Source: Myroides sp. 1354
GTDB lineage: Bacteria; Bacteroidota; Bacteroidia; Flavobacteriales; Flavobacteriaceae
Assembly: GCF_030324495.1 (NCBI RefSeq)
Contig: NZ_JACAGN010000025.1
Span: 1-35,429 of the forward strand
Reading direction: 5' to 3'
Length of the DNA stretch: 35,429 nt
Part shown: positions 1-8,416 of the stretch, one piece after another
Layout of the letters: every line of letters begins with the position of its first letter
Numbering within the stretch: the stretch's first letter is position 1
Program-made: the position numbers and the translations under genes
Notes under the pieces: generated by a model
Told to the model about the DNA's origin: nothing
Databases searched by the model: none
The model's input: the letters and a program-made list of their open reading frames with translations, nothing else

Positions 1-84
1 AGTTATGGGTTATCAGTTATGGGTTATCAGTTATGGGTTATCAGTTATGGGTTATCAGTTATGGGTTATCAGTTATGAGGTATG
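1..84. repeat. 14-bp tandem repeat array
   Basis: Five perfect head-to-tail copies of AGTTATGGGTTATC fill bases 1-70, and a degenerate sixth copy (71-84) follows. The array may continue before the window. The reverse complement of the unit differs at one base from the unit of the array at 32231-32314, so both belong to one repeat family. The array is intergenic, downstream of rplI and beyond its terminator. There are no spacers between copies, so it is not CRISPR. Confidence 0.95.
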
Positions 85-145
85 ACATAATAAAAATACG
101 TCTTTAATCGAATAGTTCTTCAAAAAAGCAAAGAAACAAAAACAC

Positions 146-176
146 AAAAAAGCCTCCCCGAAAAGGAAGGCTTTTT
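146..176 (-). terminator. Rho-independent terminator of the rpsF-rpsR-rplI operon
   Basis: Inverted repeat: AAAAAGCCT (147-155) pairs with AGGCTTTTT (168-176). One C/A mismatch and a CC/GG pair extend the stem towards the loop. Read on the minus strand the stem ends in a T-run. It lies about 45 bases past the rplI stop codon. Confidence 0.9.
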
Positions 177-219
177 ATATAAGTTATATTTACATTGAAC
201 TGAAAACAGTTCAAGTGAA

Positions 220-663
220 TTACTCTTGTTCAGCGATTACTTCGTAATCAACTTCAACAATTACGTCACGGTGTAAACGTACTGTTGCGTTGTATTTACC
301 TAAACGTTTGATAACACCTGAAGCGATGAATTTTCTATCAATTTCTTGACCGTTTTTAGCAAATACTTCAGCTAAATCTTGGTTTGTTACTGAACCAAAC
401 AATTTCTCTCCACCTGCTTTAACAGCGATTTTGATTTCAATTGCTTTTAATGCTTCAGCAATAACTTTAGCATCAGCGATTAATTTAGCTTCTTTGTGCG
501 CTCTTTGCTTTAAGTTTTCAGCTAATACTTTCTTTGCAGAAGGAGTAGCTAAAACTGCAAGTCCTTGAGGAATTAAGTAGTTACGTCCGTATCCTGGTTT
601 TACAGTTACTACGTCATCTTTAAATCCTAATTTTTGAACGTCTTGTTTTAAGATAATTTCCAT
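220..663 (-). CDS. rplI: 50S ribosomal protein L9
   Basis: L9 binds 23S rRNA at the base of the L1 stalk and helps maintain the reading frame. The 147-residue length is normal for the family. The N-terminal rRNA-binding domain carries the hallmark PGYGRNYLIP at residues 23-32. It is followed by the long connecting helix (about 40-75, rich in Lys, Ala and Glu) and the C-terminal RNA-binding domain with GEKLFGSVT. It is the last gene of the rpsF-rpsR-rplI operon, 65 bases after rpsR, and a clear terminator follows. Nothing is missing. Confidence 0.98.
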   Translation of the reverse strand: MEIILKQDVQKLGFKDDVVTVKPGYGRNYLIPQGLAVLATPSAKKVLAENLKQRAHKEAKLIADAKVIAEALKAIEIKIAVKAGGEKLFGSVTNQDLAEVFAKNGQEIDRKFIASGVIKRLGKYNATVRLHRDVIVEVDYEVIAEQE

Positions 664-728
664 GTTGATGTCCTTTTAATAAGAAGTTAGGTTTCTAAGT
701 TGAAAACCAACAACTTGTTTTTTTTATA

Positions 729-1025
729 TTATTTTAATAAATCCGCTACGTATGGCATTAAAGCTAAGTGACGAGCTCTTTTTACCGCTACAGAAACTTT
801 TCTTTGGTATTTCAAAGAAGTTCCAGTTAAACGACGAGGTAAAATTTTACCTTGCTCGTTAACGAATTTTAATAAGAAATCAGCATCTTTATAATCGATG
901 TATTTGATTCCAGATTTTTTGAAACGACAATACTTTTTAGTTTTGTTTGTTTCTATGTTTAAAGGCGTTAGATATCTGATATCTCCGTCTTTTTTCCCTT
1001 TTGCAGATTGCTCAATAGTTGACAT
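729..1025 (-). CDS. rpsR: 30S ribosomal protein S18
   Basis: S18 binds 16S rRNA in the platform of the small subunit as a heterodimer with S6. The 98-residue protein has the family core YCRFKKSGIKYIDYKD (about residues 32-47) and the basic ILPRRLTGTSLKYQRKV segment near 61-77, ending in a helix rich in Arg and Lys. The N-terminal extension of about 25 residues is somewhat longer than in E. coli. It starts five bases after the rpsF stop, so the two partners are translationally linked. No priB or ssb gene is inserted here, unlike some other phyla. Confidence 0.98.
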   Translation of the reverse strand: MSTIEQSAKGKKDGDIRYLTPLNIETNKTKKYCRFKKSGIKYIDYKDADFLLKFVNEQGKILPRRLTGTSLKYQRKVSVAVKRARHLALMPYVADLLK

Positions 1026-1030
1026 AATAA

Positions 1031-1372
1031 TTAAGCTTTTTTAGATTTTAATTTTTCTCTTCTTCTCTCAGCCCAAGATATAGCGTGTTTATCTAAAGCA
1101 ACAGTTAAGAAACGCATAACTCTTTCGTCACGTCTGAATTCTGTTTCAAGGTTGATGATTACATCTCCAGCAACTTTGTACTCAAACAAGTGATAAAAAC
1201 CACTTTTCTTGTGTTGGATTTCGTAAGCTAATTTTTTTAAGCCCCAATCCTCTTTAGCTACCATTTCAGCTCCTCTTGATGTAAGAAATTCTTCGAATTT
1301 CTGTACTGTTTCCTTTACCTGAGTTTCAGATAAAACGGGATTCAAGATGAAAACAGTTTCGTATTGATTCAT
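1031..1372 (-). CDS. rpsF: 30S ribosomal protein S6
   Basis: S6 forms a heterodimer with S18 and binds the central domain of 16S rRNA. The 113-residue protein opens with the family signature MNQYETVFILNPVLSE, has the KEDWGLKKLAYEI strand and turn, and a basic C-terminal tail. It is the first gene of the operon. A well-formed Bacteroidota promoter lies about 35-65 bases upstream. In other bacteria the S6:S18 dimer represses its own mRNA through a leader hairpin; I could not confirm such a motif in this short leader. Confidence 0.98.
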   Translation of the reverse strand: MNQYETVFILNPVLSETQVKETVQKFEEFLTSRGAEMVAKEDWGLKKLAYEIQHKKSGFYHLFEYKVAGDVIINLETEFRRDERVMRFLTVALDKHAISWAERRREKLKSKKA

Positions 1373-1406
1373 AAAATAAAAATTTATTTTGTTATAAAAT
1401 TGAGTG

Positions 1407-1438
1407 CAAAAATAGTACTTTATACAACATCAACCAAA
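1407..1438 (-). promoter_or_regulatory. Promoter of the rpsF operon (Bacteroidota -33/-7 type)
   Basis: On the minus strand TTTG (1438-1435) is followed, after 20 bases, by TATTTTTG (1414-1407). This matches the Bacteroidota consensus TTTG-N19-21-TAnnTTTG. It would place the transcript start about 25-30 bases before the rpsF ATG. Confidence 0.75.
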
Positions 1439-1440
1439 GT

Positions 1441-1952
1441 TTTTTCACTTTTTCTTTTTATGCCTTTTTCTTTTTATGCCTTTTTGGTTTTTTGGTTTTT
1501 TGCTCTTTATGAAGTTGGGAATTGGAAAGAAGAAAGAAGAGAGAAGAAAGGAGTGAATTCTCTACAAAGCACAAATCGTAGCGTAGCGAAAATCGAAACG
1601 AAGTGAAGATTCATCGAACACCAAAACCAATATAAACTCTGTGAGATATATTCATCGAATACGAAAATAAAATATTAACCAATGAGATAAACCTCACGAT
1701 GAACAAACCTCACGATGAACAAATCGTAGCGTAGATTCATCGAACTCCAAAACAAATAGAAACTCGGTGAGGTAAACCTCACATTTTTTTGTTTTTTACT
1801 TCAATTCTCTAAAAACAGTGATTACCTACCTTTTTGTTCCCTCTATCTCTAGGTGCATTGCCATGCGCAACCTACATTTCTTTTGCTCTATTTCATTAAT
1901 CAAACAAAAAAACACCTTACAAAAAACACCTTACAAAAAAGCATCTCACTAC
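1441..1952. repeat. Repeat-rich intergenic spacer
   Basis: I see no gene here. From 1441 to about 1505 lie T-rich near-repeats containing TTTTTATGCC. From 1573 to 1790 are several interleaved short repeats. AAATCGTAGCGTAG occurs at about 1573 and 1721. A segment of about 43 bases starting GATTCATCGAAC occurs at 1608-1650 and, with about 80-85% identity, at 1734-1776. ACCTCACGATGAACAA occurs twice in tandem at 1691-1722. AAAACACCTTAC is repeated near 1910-1935. Bases 1590-1627 recur inverted at 31992-32029. The two short open frames here lack coding character. Confidence 0.8.
1590..1627 (+). repeat. Dispersed 38-bp repeat, copy 1
   Basis: This stretch beginning AAATCGAAACGAAGTG matches the reverse complement of 31992-32029 at 37 of 38 bases. 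Both copies are intergenic. There is no coding sequence and no transposase next to either copy. Confidence 0.9.
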
Positions 1953-2516
1953 TTATTCTCGCTCTACTTTTTTACCCAATAGTTGTTCTGCATAATCGTA
2001 CATTGCATCAATCGATAAGACTAAAAGCTCTGGATGTTGTTTCAACCAAGTCGCATTCAAATCGATTAAATCCTCTTCAATATTGAAAAAAGCGTCGTCA
2101 TTTAAAAGGTCACGGGTTGGGTTGGTTCCAAAATAATCACTCTCAATAAAAGCTTCTAAAACCACCTCATCCATATTTTCTAACACTTCCAAGCGCTTTT
2201 TCAATAAAGCCAAGTGTTCTACAGACCCCATTTTCTCCAAGCCTTCAATAATCCAATCGATCAATTCTAAATCAGCCCCTGTATTGTATACAAACTGAGA
2301 GAAGTTTCCATTTTCATATTGAGACAAATAGTAGTCTACATAATAACTTAAAAAAGCATCATGTGGAATCATTTCATCTACGCGGTCTTCTTCTGGATCT
2401 TCTTCCTCTGCTTCTTCGCGGATTAGATTAATAAAGGTGATATTCGAATAGATGATATCGTAATTATCTGAACTCTGTGCTGCGTCTTGCGACACTACAA
2501 TTTTCGGTTGACTCAT
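1953..2516 (-). CDS. DMP19-like (DUF4375) acidic protein
   Basis: A 187-residue, very acidic, soluble protein. Residues 34-44 are almost entirely Glu and Asp. The segment around 51-80 (PHDAFLSYYVDYYLSQ, then GNFSQFVYNTG) resembles the core of the DMP19/DUF4375 family, whose Neisseria member mimics DNA and sequesters a repressor. The rest is predicted helical. Family assignment rests on this motif and the acidity; a DNA-mimic role here is only a guess. The gene stands alone on its strand and is divergent from the BspA-like gene. A promoter-like TACTTTTG (2556-2549) with an upstream TTG lies before the start. Confidence 0.65.
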   Translation of the reverse strand: MSQPKIVVSQDAAQSSDNYDIIYSNITFINLIREEAEEEDPEEDRVDEMIPHDAFLSYYVDYYLSQYENGNFSQFVYNTGADLELIDWIIEGLEKMGSVEHLALLKKRLEVLENMDEVVLEAFIESDYFGTNPTRDLLNDDAFFNIEEDLIDLNATWLKQHPELLVLSIDAMYDYAEQLLGKKVERE

Positions 2517-2548
2517 TTTCTTTTAAATTTAGTTTATTTTTATTCAAA

Positions 2549-2581
2549 CAAAAGTACGATTTAATGCAGGGTGATGTACAA
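2549..2581 (-). promoter_or_regulatory. Probable promoter of the DMP19-like gene
   Basis: On the minus strand TTG (2581-2579), 22 bases, then TACTTTTG (2556-2549), a full match to the -7 consensus TAnnTTTG. It lies 33 bases before the ATG. Confidence 0.55.
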
Positions 2582-2665
2582 GATTTAGACTTATTTCACA
2601 ATTCCCTTCTTTTTCTGTTGTATTTTTCACTACATTTCACCACTATTCACCTTATAACTAACGAA

Positions 2666-5161
2666 ATGAGGCAAAAAATCTGGTTCCGTTTTATGCTTTT
2701 AGGCGTTCTCTTTTTTCTTGCTGGTTTCAGCAGTCATGCACAACGACCTTTTATTACCAACTGGAACACCCATAAACTTAGTCTTCATTTAGAAGGAGAA
2801 TACACCTATACTTGGGAAAGCATTCAATATCCAACGATAAAAGGAGAAGGAAGGGGAAAAGATAGGCTCGAATTAAATTTTCCTAAACGCGGACCTTATC
2901 GCCTTAGTTTAACTCCCATTGGCGACCAACCGTTGCATCGGTTTTACAATCCCGATATCACCGTTTCTCTTTATGAACGTGAACGAGAAGAATATCCCAA
3001 TCCCTTTGATGAGCTTTTATCTGTTGTTCAATGGGGTGATGTACCGTGGAGCAGCATGCAAAATGCTTTTGCGGGTGCAAGCAGAATGGTTATTGTTGCT
3101 CAAGATGTCCCTGACCTCAGTAGAGTCACCAATATGTCGGGCATGTTTTTATGTGCACATTACTTAGATTTCCCCATTAATCATTGGGACGTAAGCCAAG
3201 TAACAGATATGAGTTATCTCTTCTTTCAGGCTAGAAAATTCAACCACCCCTTAGATCAATGGGAGGTTAGTCAAGTGACCAAAATGGAATCCATGTTTGA
3301 TCAAGCAGAAAGCTTTAACCAACCGTTAAACAACTGGAATGTCAGTAATGTAAAGAACATGAGCTATCTATTTAGAGGAGCTTCTGCATTCAACCAACCA
3401 CTAAAAAAATGGAAGGTTCATCAAGTAACCAACATGGCCCATATGTTTCAAGAGGCAAAAGCTTTTAACCAACCCTTAAACAAATGGAACGTTCATCACG
3501 TAACCAATATGGCTGGCATGTTTCATGGCGCTCAGCAATTTAATCAACGCTTGGATCGATGGGAAGTTTCTTCTCTTGTTTACTATGCTCACCTATTCGA
3601 CAACACCAAATTGAATCTCCAACAAATGCAACAAACAATTGCAGCATGGGAGAAACAAAAACAGCCCAATTACAAAAAACCTTTTATAACGCTTTGGAAT
3701 TTGCCAGCCCCTTACGGCAATAGAAACAATTTTGAACTCAGACTACAAGGTCAATATTTCTATCTATTAGAAAACACAACAGATTCCTCTTTAATTTATT
3801 ATGGTATCGGACAATACGATCTTAGTTTACTTGTGCCAGAAGGTCAATATCGTTTGACCTTAACCCCTACCGAACGAAATCCTTTACATGCAATAGAGTA
3901 TATGTATGGAGATTCAAAAAATATTTATTTAAGAGAAAAACACTTAATCGAAATACAACAATGGGGAGATATCGAATGGAGCACAATGGAAAATGCATTT
4001 AGTGGAGCAGAAGAAGTAATAGTAACCGCTTCAGACCTTCCTAATCTACAACAAGTAAAAAGCACGAGTTATATGTTTGCCCATGCGAAAAAATTAAATC
4101 AATCCCTTAATCAGTGGGATGTGAGTCAGGTCACTAATTTTTCTAGTATGTTTTACCGAGCAGAAATATTCAACCAGCCATTAGATCAATGGAACATGAG
4201 TCAAGCAACGAATCTTTCCCAAATGTTTGATCGCGCATTAGCTTTCAACCAACCTTTAGATACCTGGGATGTGAGTCAAGTTACGAACATGGGAGAGCTA
4301 TTTTCAAATACTTCATTTAATCAACCTTTAGATACTTGGGATGTTAGCCGAGTTACTATTATGGAAAGTATGTTTTCAAATACTCCATTCAATCAGCCTT
4401 TACAAAATTGGGATGTTAGTCAAGTTACGAACATGGCATACATGTTTGCTGAAACTCAAACGTTCAATCAACCCTTAGAGCAATGGAATATGAGTCAGGT
4501 TAAATACCTACAAGGAATGTTTAAAGGTGCTCAGCAATTTAATCAACCTTTACATACTTGGAATGTTAGTCAAGTTTGGAGCATGGCATATATGTTTGCT
4601 GAAACTCCATTCAATCAACCTTTAGAACAATGGGATATGAGTCAGGTTAAATCCCTAGAAGGAATGTTTAAAGGTACTCAGCAATTTAATCAACCTTTAA
4701 ATCATTGGAATGTTAGTCAAGTAACCGACATGAAACAAATGTTTGCTGAAACCCAAGCGTTCAACCAACCTTTAAATAATTGGGATGTGAGTCAAGTAAC
4801 CAACATGGAACAAATGTTTGCTAAAACTCAAACGTTCAATCAACCTTTAAATAATTGGAATGTTAGTCAAGTAACCAACATGAACCAAATGTTTGCTGGA
4901 ACCCAAGCGTTCAACCAACCACTAAATCGATGGGATGTAAGTAACGTAAAAAGAATGGATAGCATGTTTGAAGATGCACAACGATTTAATCAACCACTTA
5001 TTCAATGGAATATCAACCCCGAAACTGTAGCTTATGAAATATTCAAAAACGCAAAAGCCTTTAATCAACCGTTAACATCTTCCAATTGGAAAAAAGCCAT
5101 TAAAAATTCAATGCCTCTTACAATTATACAACGTGAATCTGGTACAAGATGCCATCAATAA
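2666..5161 (+). CDS. Secreted BspA-like (DUF285) repeat protein with duplicated module
   Basis: I place the start at 2666: the protein then opens with a signal peptide (MRQKIWFRFMLLGVLFFLAG, cleavage after SHAQ). A longer open frame from 2477 would overlap the divergent gene. The product is 831 residues. It holds two copies of one module: a beta-rich segment starting PFIT.W, then QWGD..WS.M..AF.GA, then 25-residue repeats of the type FNQPLNNWNVSQVTNMNQMF. Module 1 (about 27-335) has 6 repeats; module 2 (about 340-831) has 13 and a partial one. DUF285 proteins are surface leucine-rich-like proteins, in BspA linked to adhesion. I see no lipobox and no obvious T9SS sorting domain. Its stop overlaps the convergent priA stop by 7 bases. 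Confidence 0.85.
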   Translation: MRQKIWFRFMLLGVLFFLAGFSSHAQRPFITNWNTHKLSLHLEGEYTYTWESIQYPTIKGEGRGKDRLELNFPKRGPYRLSLTPIGDQPLHRFYNPDITVSLYEREREEYPNPFDELLSVVQWGDVPWSSMQNAFAGASRMVIVAQDVPDLSRVTNMSGMFLCAHYLDFPINHWDVSQVTDMSYLFFQARKFNHPLDQWEVSQVTKMESMFDQAESFNQPLNNWNVSNVKNMSYLFRGASAFNQPLKKWKVHQVTNMAHMFQEAKAFNQPLNKWNVHHVTNMAGMFHGAQQFNQRLDRWEVSSLVYYAHLFDNTKLNLQQMQQTIAAWEKQKQPNYKKPFITLWNLPAPYGNRNNFELRLQGQYFYLLENTTDSSLIYYGIGQYDLSLLVPEGQYRLTLTPTERNPLHAIEYMYGDSKNIYLREKHLIEIQQWGDIEWSTMENAFSGAEEVIVTASDLPNLQQVKSTSYMFAHAKKLNQSLNQWDVSQVTNFSSMFYRAEIFNQPLDQWNMSQATNLSQMFDRALAFNQPLDTWDVSQVTNMGELFSNTSFNQPLDTWDVSRVTIMESMFSNTPFNQPLQNWDVSQVTNMAYMFAETQTFNQPLEQWNMSQVKYLQGMFKGAQQFNQPLHTWNVSQVWSMAYMFAETPFNQPLEQWDMSQVKSLEGMFKGTQQFNQPLNHWNVSQVTDMKQMFAETQAFNQPLNNWDVSQVTNMEQMFAKTQTFNQPLNNWNVSQVTNMNQMFAGTQAFNQPLNRWDVSNVKRMDSMFEDAQRFNQPLIQWNINPETVAYEIFKNAKAFNQPLTSSNWKKAIKNSMPLTIIQRESGTRCHQ

Positions 5162-7605
5162 AAATCAACATTAGCTACTACGTGAACTGAACGATACGCC
5201 CCAATAGACTCAAAACTCTTTAAGATGCGTCTCACTTGTCCTTTGGTTTGGTTCAACATCACTTGTTGAGGAATTTTGATTAAAATCACGCGAATATACT
5301 GATTGCGAATGCGGTTAATTGCAGGTTCTTCTGGTCCCAAAACAGGAATACCCAATTGTCCTTTGAGGTTATTGTACAGCCAGAAAGACGACTCTTTGAG
5401 CTTTTCAAAATCGCGGTGCTTTAAGGTTAATCGAATCAAACGGTAAAAAGGCGGATACTGAAAGTTGTGACGTTCATACATCTGCTCTTTGTACATGGAT
5501 TTATAATCGTAATTGGTTACTTGTTGAATGATATTATGATAAGGGTTAAACGTTTGAATAACCACCCTTCCCTTTTTGTCAAATCGACCTGAACGCCCTG
5601 CAATTTGCGTCATCATTTGAAAGGCGCGCTCGTGCGCTCTAAAATCAGGATGATACAAACTATTATCGGCATTCATAATCCCCACTAGGTTCACATTGTC
5701 AAAATCAAACCCTTTGGCTAGCATTTGCGTTCCCACCAAGATATCAATTTGTTTGTTTTCAAAGGCTTCGATGAGTTTTTCATAGGCATATTTTCCCCTT
5801 GTAGTATCCTGATCCATACGGGCAATGCGCTTGTTGGGAAACAACGCTCTCAACTCTTCTTCTACTTGTTCAGTTCCAAAACCTTTGGTGTTCAAATCTA
5901 CGCTGTGACAACGCCCACACTGCTTGGGCATCGGTAATGTATAACCACAATAGTGGCAACGCAATTCATTTCTGTATTTGTGATAGGTCAAACTCACATC
6001 ACAATGCGGACATTCAGGAACCGCACCACAAGTCATACACTCCACTACAGGAGAGAATCCCCTTCTATTTTGAAAGAGAATCACTTGTTCTTCTAAAGAC
6101 AACGCTTGGTTAATCTCGTCAATCAATTGATCTGAGAAATGCCCTGTCATCTGTTTGCGTTTGTATTTGTCTTTAATATCGACCAAGACAATCTCCGGTA
6201 ACAATACATTGGTGTAACGCTTGGTTAGTTCAACCAAACCGTATTTTTTTTGAGAAGCGTTGTAATAACTCTCCAAACTCGGAGTAGCCGATCCCATTAA
6301 CACCTTTGCTTTGTGTTGCATCGCCAATACCACAGCAGCATCACGCCCGTGATAACGAGGAGCTGGATCATGTTGCTTGTAGTTAGCATCGTGTTCTTCA
6401 TCAATCACAACCAAACGCAAATCCTGAAACGGCAAGAACACAGATAAACGCGTTCCAATTACTACTTTGGCCTTTTCCGATTGTTGTAAGACTTGATTCC
6501 AAACTTCCAATCGCTCATTATGAGAGTAACGCGAATGGTATACCGCCACTTGATTGCCAAAATAAGCCGTTAAACGCTGTACTAATTGCGTGCTAATTCC
6601 CACTTCAGGCAAGAGAAATAACACTTGTCCTTCTTGGGCTAATAATTTCTCAATGAGTTTTATATAAACTTCCGTCTTTCCTGAGGCCGTAACCCCATGT
6701 AATAAGACGACTTCTTTTTCTTTGAATTGTTGTTCGATTTCCCAAAGGGCTTTACTCTGCTCATCTGTCAATTGAATACCCCCTGAAGTTGCATCATTAA
6801 AAACCACGCGATCGTGATTGAGGTAATAGGATTCGAAAATGCCTTTTTCAAGTAAAGCATTGACTATGGCTTGACTACTTTCTCCTTCTTCAATGAGTTG
6901 CTTAACGCTAACATCTTTCTTTTGTGTAGCTTGTAACTGGAAGTATTTTAGAACTAATTCACGCTGTTTAGTTGCTCGATTCACCAATTCCATCAATTTC
7001 GTCAAGCCATCTTCTTGTACATATTCTTCCGCCAAACGCACATAGCGAATTTGCTTGGGTTTGTACTTTTCAACCATTTCCTCTTGCAGCAAAATCGCTC
7101 CTTTGGTCAACAAGCTATTGATTACTGGGAATACCTTTTTGCGATTGAGGATCGCAATCACCTCATCAATTTTTAAAATCGATTGAATTTGCATGGCTTC
7201 GTACAATAAGTACTCTGCATCATCTAACTCTTCCGATTTTATTTCTGCCTTGTCATTCCACTGAATAATAGTTTCACTCTCTAATAGCAATTGAGAAGGC
7301 ATCGCCCCTTTATACACATCACCAAGCGTACACATATAGTATTCTGCTAGCCAGGTCCAAAATTTAATTTGTTCGACTGTAACAACAGGTTCAATATCGA
7401 TAATTTCATGAATATCTTTCGCTTCGTACAAAGCAGGTTGTCGGTGGTGTTTTTCAACCACTAAAGCCGTATACACTTTATTGCGTCCAAAAGGCACAGC
7501 TACGCGCATGCCCACTTGAATAAAATCAAATTCAACTTCGTTGATTCGGTACGTAAAGGTGGGGTCTAAAGCTAAAGGCACAATGACCTCAACAAAATAA
7601 TGCAT
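5155..7605 (-). CDS. priA: Primosomal protein N' (replication restart helicase PriA)
   Basis: PriA recognises stalled or D-loop forks, unwinds DNA 3' to 5' and reloads the replisome. Full length at 816 residues. Visible in order: N-terminal 3'-DNA-binding domain (about 1-100), Walker A GVTASGKTEVY near 303-313, Walker B/DEEH near 403, a zinc-binding insert with eight cysteines near 520-567 (CMTCG, CPHC, CHYCG, CGRC), and helicase motifs DILVGTQMLAKGFDF and QIAGRSGR. The upstream sequence has a TACCTTTG (7634-7627) that could be the -7 box. It converges on the BspA-like gene with overlapping stops and no terminator. Confidence 0.97.
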   Translation of the reverse strand: MHYFVEVIVPLALDPTFTYRINEVEFDFIQVGMRVAVPFGRNKVYTALVVEKHHRQPALYEAKDIHEIIDIEPVVTVEQIKFWTWLAEYYMCTLGDVYKGAMPSQLLLESETIIQWNDKAEIKSEELDDAEYLLYEAMQIQSILKIDEVIAILNRKKVFPVINSLLTKGAILLQEEMVEKYKPKQIRYVRLAEEYVQEDGLTKLMELVNRATKQRELVLKYFQLQATQKKDVSVKQLIEEGESSQAIVNALLEKGIFESYYLNHDRVVFNDATSGGIQLTDEQSKALWEIEQQFKEKEVVLLHGVTASGKTEVYIKLIEKLLAQEGQVLFLLPEVGISTQLVQRLTAYFGNQVAVYHSRYSHNERLEVWNQVLQQSEKAKVVIGTRLSVFLPFQDLRLVVIDEEHDANYKQHDPAPRYHGRDAAVVLAMQHKAKVLMGSATPSLESYYNASQKKYGLVELTKRYTNVLLPEIVLVDIKDKYKRKQMTGHFSDQLIDEINQALSLEEQVILFQNRRGFSPVVECMTCGAVPECPHCDVSLTYHKYRNELRCHYCGYTLPMPKQCGRCHSVDLNTKGFGTEQVEEELRALFPNKRIARMDQDTTRGKYAYEKLIEAFENKQIDILVGTQMLAKGFDFDNVNLVGIMNADNSLYHPDFRAHERAFQMMTQIAGRSGRFDKKGRVVIQTFNPYHNIIQQVTNYDYKSMYKEQMYERHNFQYPPFYRLIRLTLKHRDFEKLKESSFWLYNNLKGQLGIPVLGPEEPAINRIRNQYIRVILIKIPQQVMLNQTKGQVRRILKSFESIGAYRSVHVVANVDFY

Positions 7606-7665
7606 GTAAAAAGAGGTTAATCACTTCAAAGGTAGCATCCTTTGAATCAAAATAAAGAGTAGAAT

Positions 7666-8019
7666 CTAGTTTTTTGTTTTTTCAGAAACGATGTTCCCTT
7701 TTTGATCAATATAAAACCAAGAGGGACTATCCCAATAGTGATATTCTCCTCTAGACCCTGCTACTTCCCTACTAATTCCTTCAAACGTCGCTTTAGCCAT
7801 TCCATTTTTAAAAGGAAAAACAAAGGCAAATTGAGGTTTTATCACCACTTGTCCTTTCACATTAGCAAACCCCATTTTTCCTTCTTCATCAATAATGCGA
7901 TACATTCCCTCTACAACAAAATCAGGCCCATTGTCATACAAATAAGGCTGATGCGTAGACTTTGACGTCATACAGCTCACACTTACTAGTAAAAGAAAAC
8001 ACACCAATATTCTATTCAT
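7666..8019 (-). CDS. Small WG-repeat lipoprotein
   Basis: A 117-residue protein with a lipoprotein signal peptide (lipobox VSVSC, Cys16). Residues about 40-80 contain a WG-type repeat: DEEGKMGFANVKGQVVIKPQF followed by FPFKNGMAKATF. The C-terminus has a second partial repeat (WFYIDQKGNIV). WG repeats are extracytoplasmic beta motifs of unknown binding partner. It is much shorter than most WG proteins but opens and closes cleanly, so it may be a minimal member. It lies 60 bases upstream of priA on the same strand; co-transcription is possible. Confidence 0.75.
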   Translation of the reverse strand: MNRILVCFLLLVSVSCMTSKSTHQPYLYDNGPDFVVEGMYRIIDEEGKMGFANVKGQVVIKPQFAFVFPFKNGMAKATFEGISREVAGSRGEYHYWDSPSWFYIDQKGNIVSEKTKN

Positions 8020-8416
8020 TTTATTTCCAAATTATAATTAGCTATAAAAAGCCTTTGATTTTTTCAATCCCAAAAATACGGGATTTTTACCATATTTTCA
8101 TAAGGATTTCTCTCCATAGAGAATCATATCCCCTACTTGTTATTCATTTATTTAGCTACAACAAGAAAAAAACTACAACTCAACCTTACTTCTTCTAAAA
8201 ACACAAAAGAATACGTTCTCTACTAATGTTTGCAACAAACCAAACCTAACACTCTAACCATCAACTAATAAACACTTCAAAGATAACCGACCTTTCTATA
8301 ATTTCATCTAAATGGGAAAGTAAAAATATGTTAAATGAAATAGAACGGTTAACTCCCTCTTTTTCTATCGCAATAGAAACAAAAAAGGCTACCCAATTTA
8401 GATAGCCTTTCTTTAT
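8020..8416. other. Intergenic region with one small hairpin
   Basis: No gene is supported. A short inverted repeat AATCCC (8066-8071) / GGGATT (8080-8085) followed by Ts could be a weak hairpin. Bases 8193-8220 resemble 33957-33983 (see findings). The terminator at 8381-8412 ends the region. The open frame at 7962-8198 on the plus strand looks non-coding. Confidence 0.5.
8381..8412 (-). terminator. Terminator of the DUF2147 gene
   Basis: AAAGGCTA (8384-8391) pairs with TAGCCTTT (8403-8410), with an 11-base loop, and on the minus strand the stem runs into a T-run. It lies just after the stop codon at 8417. Confidence 0.85.

Noticed and set aside
1373..1406. S6:S18 autoregulatory RNA motif in the rpsF leader
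   Set aside because: The predicted leader is short and A/T-rich; I could not find the conserved stem with a bulged CCG.
1364..1606. 80-residue open frame in the spacer upstream of rpsF
   Set aside because: It crosses the rpsF promoter, low-complexity T-rich sequence and intergenic repeats.
2477..2665. Longer start for the BspA-like protein
   Set aside because: It would overlap the divergent gene and its promoter and bury the signal peptide at residue 64; the ATG at 2666 gives a proper signal peptide.
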